A stretch of DNA of 64,000 nucleotides, from assembly GCA_039809495.1 (NCBI GenBank), contig JBDHVC010000002.1, positions 1 to 64,000 on the forward strand, written 5' to 3'. This document shows, piece by piece, positions 62,866 through 64,000 of the stretch; within the stretch, counting starts at the first letter, position 1; every line of letters begins with the position of its first letter. The notes under the pieces were generated by a model. The model was not told the DNA's origin and searched no databases. It saw only the letters and a program-made list of their open reading frames with translations. This DNA is from JAFLCL01 sp039809495. Its GTDB lineage: Bacteria; Myxococcota_A; Polyangia; Polyangiales; Sandaracinaceae. Position numbers and translations under genes: made by a program.

Positions 62866-64000
62866 GTGAAGAAGACCGAGCTGCGCGGCGCGCGGACGAA
62901 CAACCTGAAGGGCGTCGACCTCGATCTGGAGCCTGGGACCCTCGTCGCGATCGCGGGCCCGAGCGGCGCGGGGAAGAGCTCGCTCGCGTTCTCGACGCTC
63001 TACGCGGAGGGGCAGCGGCGCTACGTGGAGAGCTTCTCCGCGTACGCGCGCCAGTTCCTCGAGCGCTCGTCGCGCCCGCCCTTCACCTCGCTCGAGCCGA
63101 TCGCGGCGGGGATCGCCGTCGATCGACAGGCGCCGGTCCGCACGAGCCGCTCGACGGTCGGGACGATGACGGAGATCGCGGACTACGCGAAGTCGCTCTG
63201 GGCGCGCGCCGCGCAGCTCCACTGTCGCAGGTGCGGCGAGCCCGTCCTCGAGGACAGCGCCGCGAGCGCCGCCGAGCGCGTCCTCGGGGCCGAGCCGGAC
63301 GCGCGAGCCATCGTCACGTACCCGATCGGCGTCCCGAGCGCCGAGGCGTTCCTCGGGGTGCGCGAGGCGCTCCTCGCCGATGGCTACCGGCGCGTCTACC
63401 TCGACGGCGAGGTGAGGGACCTCGACGAGGTGCGGCCCTCGGACGTGCTCGGGGCGGCGGCGGAGGCTCCCCCGGCGGCGAAGGCGAAGCGTCGCGCGGG
63501 CGAGAGGGCGCAGGAGGCGACGAAGAAGGCGACGAAGAAGGCGACGAAGAAGGCGACGAAGAAGCAGGGGGCGCGGTCACGCGATGGCGATCCGCCCGCG
63601 GCGACCGCGAGCCTCGAGGTCGTCGCCGATCGCCTGGTGGTGGAGCGCGCCGCGCGCGCGCGGCTCGTGGACGCGCTCGAGCAGGGCATGCGGCGGGGCG
63701 AGGGCCGCGTGAGCGTCCGCGTGGAGGGGCGCGCTCCGCTCTCCTTCTCGCGCGGCCTCCACTGCGCGCGCTGCGACATCGCCTACCGCGCGGCGACGCC
63801 AGGCCTCTTCTCGTTCAACAGCGCCATCGGCGCGTGCGAGACGTGTCGGGGCTTCGGGCGCGTGATCGGGATCGACTGGGACAAGGTGCTCCCCGATCCC
63901 TCGCGCAGCCTCGAACAAGGCGCGGTGGCGTGCTGGGGCGGCCCCTCGACCGCCTGGGAGCGCAAGGAGCTGGCGCGCTGGGCCGAGCGCGCGGGCGTGC
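62866..64000 (+). CDS. uvrA: UvrA-family excinuclease ATPase, N-terminal part (runs off the window)
   Basis: The first 378 residues are present. UvrA is the damage-recognising ABC ATPase of nucleotide excision repair. Visible are RGARTNNLKGVDLDL, Walker A GPSGAGKSS, STLYAEGQRRYVESFSAYARQFL, and RSTVGTMTEIADY followed by a cysteine pair CRRCG, then CARC and LFSFNSAIGACETCRGFG. The insertion region holds an atypical Lys/Ala/Thr-rich stretch with four ATKK repeats (residues 218-233). The sequence is more divergent than a housekeeping UvrA, so a paralogue is possible. Start GTG 62866 has a GAAGG site. Confidence 0.85.
   Translation, partial: MKKTELRGARTNNLKGVDLDLEPGTLVAIAGPSGAGKSSLAFSTLYAEGQRRYVESFSAYARQFLERSSRPPFTSLEPIAAGIAVDRQAPVRTSRSTVGTMTEIADYAKSLWARAAQLHCRRCGEPVLEDSAASAAERVLGAEPDARAIVTYPIGVPSAEAFLGVREALLADGYRRVYLDGEVRDLDEVRPSDVLGAAAEAPPAAKAKRRAGERAQEATKKATKKATKKATKKQGARSRDGDPPAATASLEVVADRLVVERAARARLVDALEQGMRRGEGRVSVRVEGRAPLSFSRGLHCARCDIAYRAATPGLFSFNSAIGACETCRGFGRVIGIDWDKVLPDPSRSLEQGAVACWGGPSTAWERKELARWAERAGV
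63517..63564 (+). repeat. 12-bp tandem repeat inside uvrA
   Basis: Four identical units gcgacgaagaag encode ATKK four times within the insertion domain of the UvrA-family protein. Confidence 0.95.

Overview
The window is about 64 kb of very GC-rich, densely coding chromosomal DNA with the hallmarks of a myxobacterium (phylum Myxococcota). The main evidence is a Glt/Nfs-type envelope (gliding or sporulation) machine whose GltG protein ends in an AgmX/PglI-type TonB-like domain. Supporting evidence is a MYXO-CTERM protein paired with an outer-membrane barrel (the MXAN_2561/2562 pair), a myxobacterial kinase with HRDVSPSN and GYF-like/DUF4388-like modules, many TPR lipoproteins, and an Alternative Complex III. 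A Polyangiales/Sandaracinaceae-like host is my guess. No phage, insertion sequence or CRISPR array is visible.

Layout. 0-15.3 kb: a lipoprotein, a HEAT-repeat protein, a group 2 sigma-70 factor with a histone-like N-terminus, a DacB-type D,D-carboxypeptidase, an HD hydrolase, two convergent NtrC-family regulators, aspartokinase, a STAS-like protein and an ECF sigma/anti-sigma pair. 15.5-28.6 kb: the glt operon (gltC-, gltD-, gltE-, gltF-like, an ExbB-like gene, gltG) behind a near-consensus promoter, then gltH with its own promoter. 28.8-33.5 kb: purA-hisZ and a Ser/Thr kinase. 33.7-46.6 kb: a respiratory cluster, actABCDEF plus a small membrane protein, then coxB-coxA-coxC-coxD. 46.6-58.6 kb: an esterase, a TPR protein, pgsA, asnS, an isolated rplC, truA, the barrel/MYXO-CTERM pair, asd, tolC and mutT. 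58.6-64 kb: tRNA-Gln and tRNA-Glu, a 3-methyladenine glycosylase, a highly structured intergenic stretch, a histone-like DNA-binding protein, kup and the start of a uvrA-family gene that runs off the window.

The most striking observation is in the respiratory cluster. The Act genes look normal. The cytochrome oxidase subunit I encoded directly downstream has lost nearly all residues of the oxygen-reducing centre and proton channels: the heme a3 His, one Cu_B His, the HPEVY Glu, the K-channel Lys, the D-channel Asp/Asn, the His-Asp metal site and the Arg-Arg pair. It keeps both low-spin heme His ligands. CoxB carries an 11-residue insertion inside the Cu_A loop, and CoxC has lost its usual membrane Glu. 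Together these suggest an electron-transfer module derived from a caa3 oxidase rather than an oxidase, coupled to Alternative Complex III.

Other non-coding signals worth attention are five stacked stem-loops at 59676-59880, a 30-bp palindrome between asd and tolC, and inverted repeats placed on the promoters of the glt operon, gltH and the histone-like gene. All functional calls rest on reading motifs in the sequence and recalled family patterns; no database search was run.
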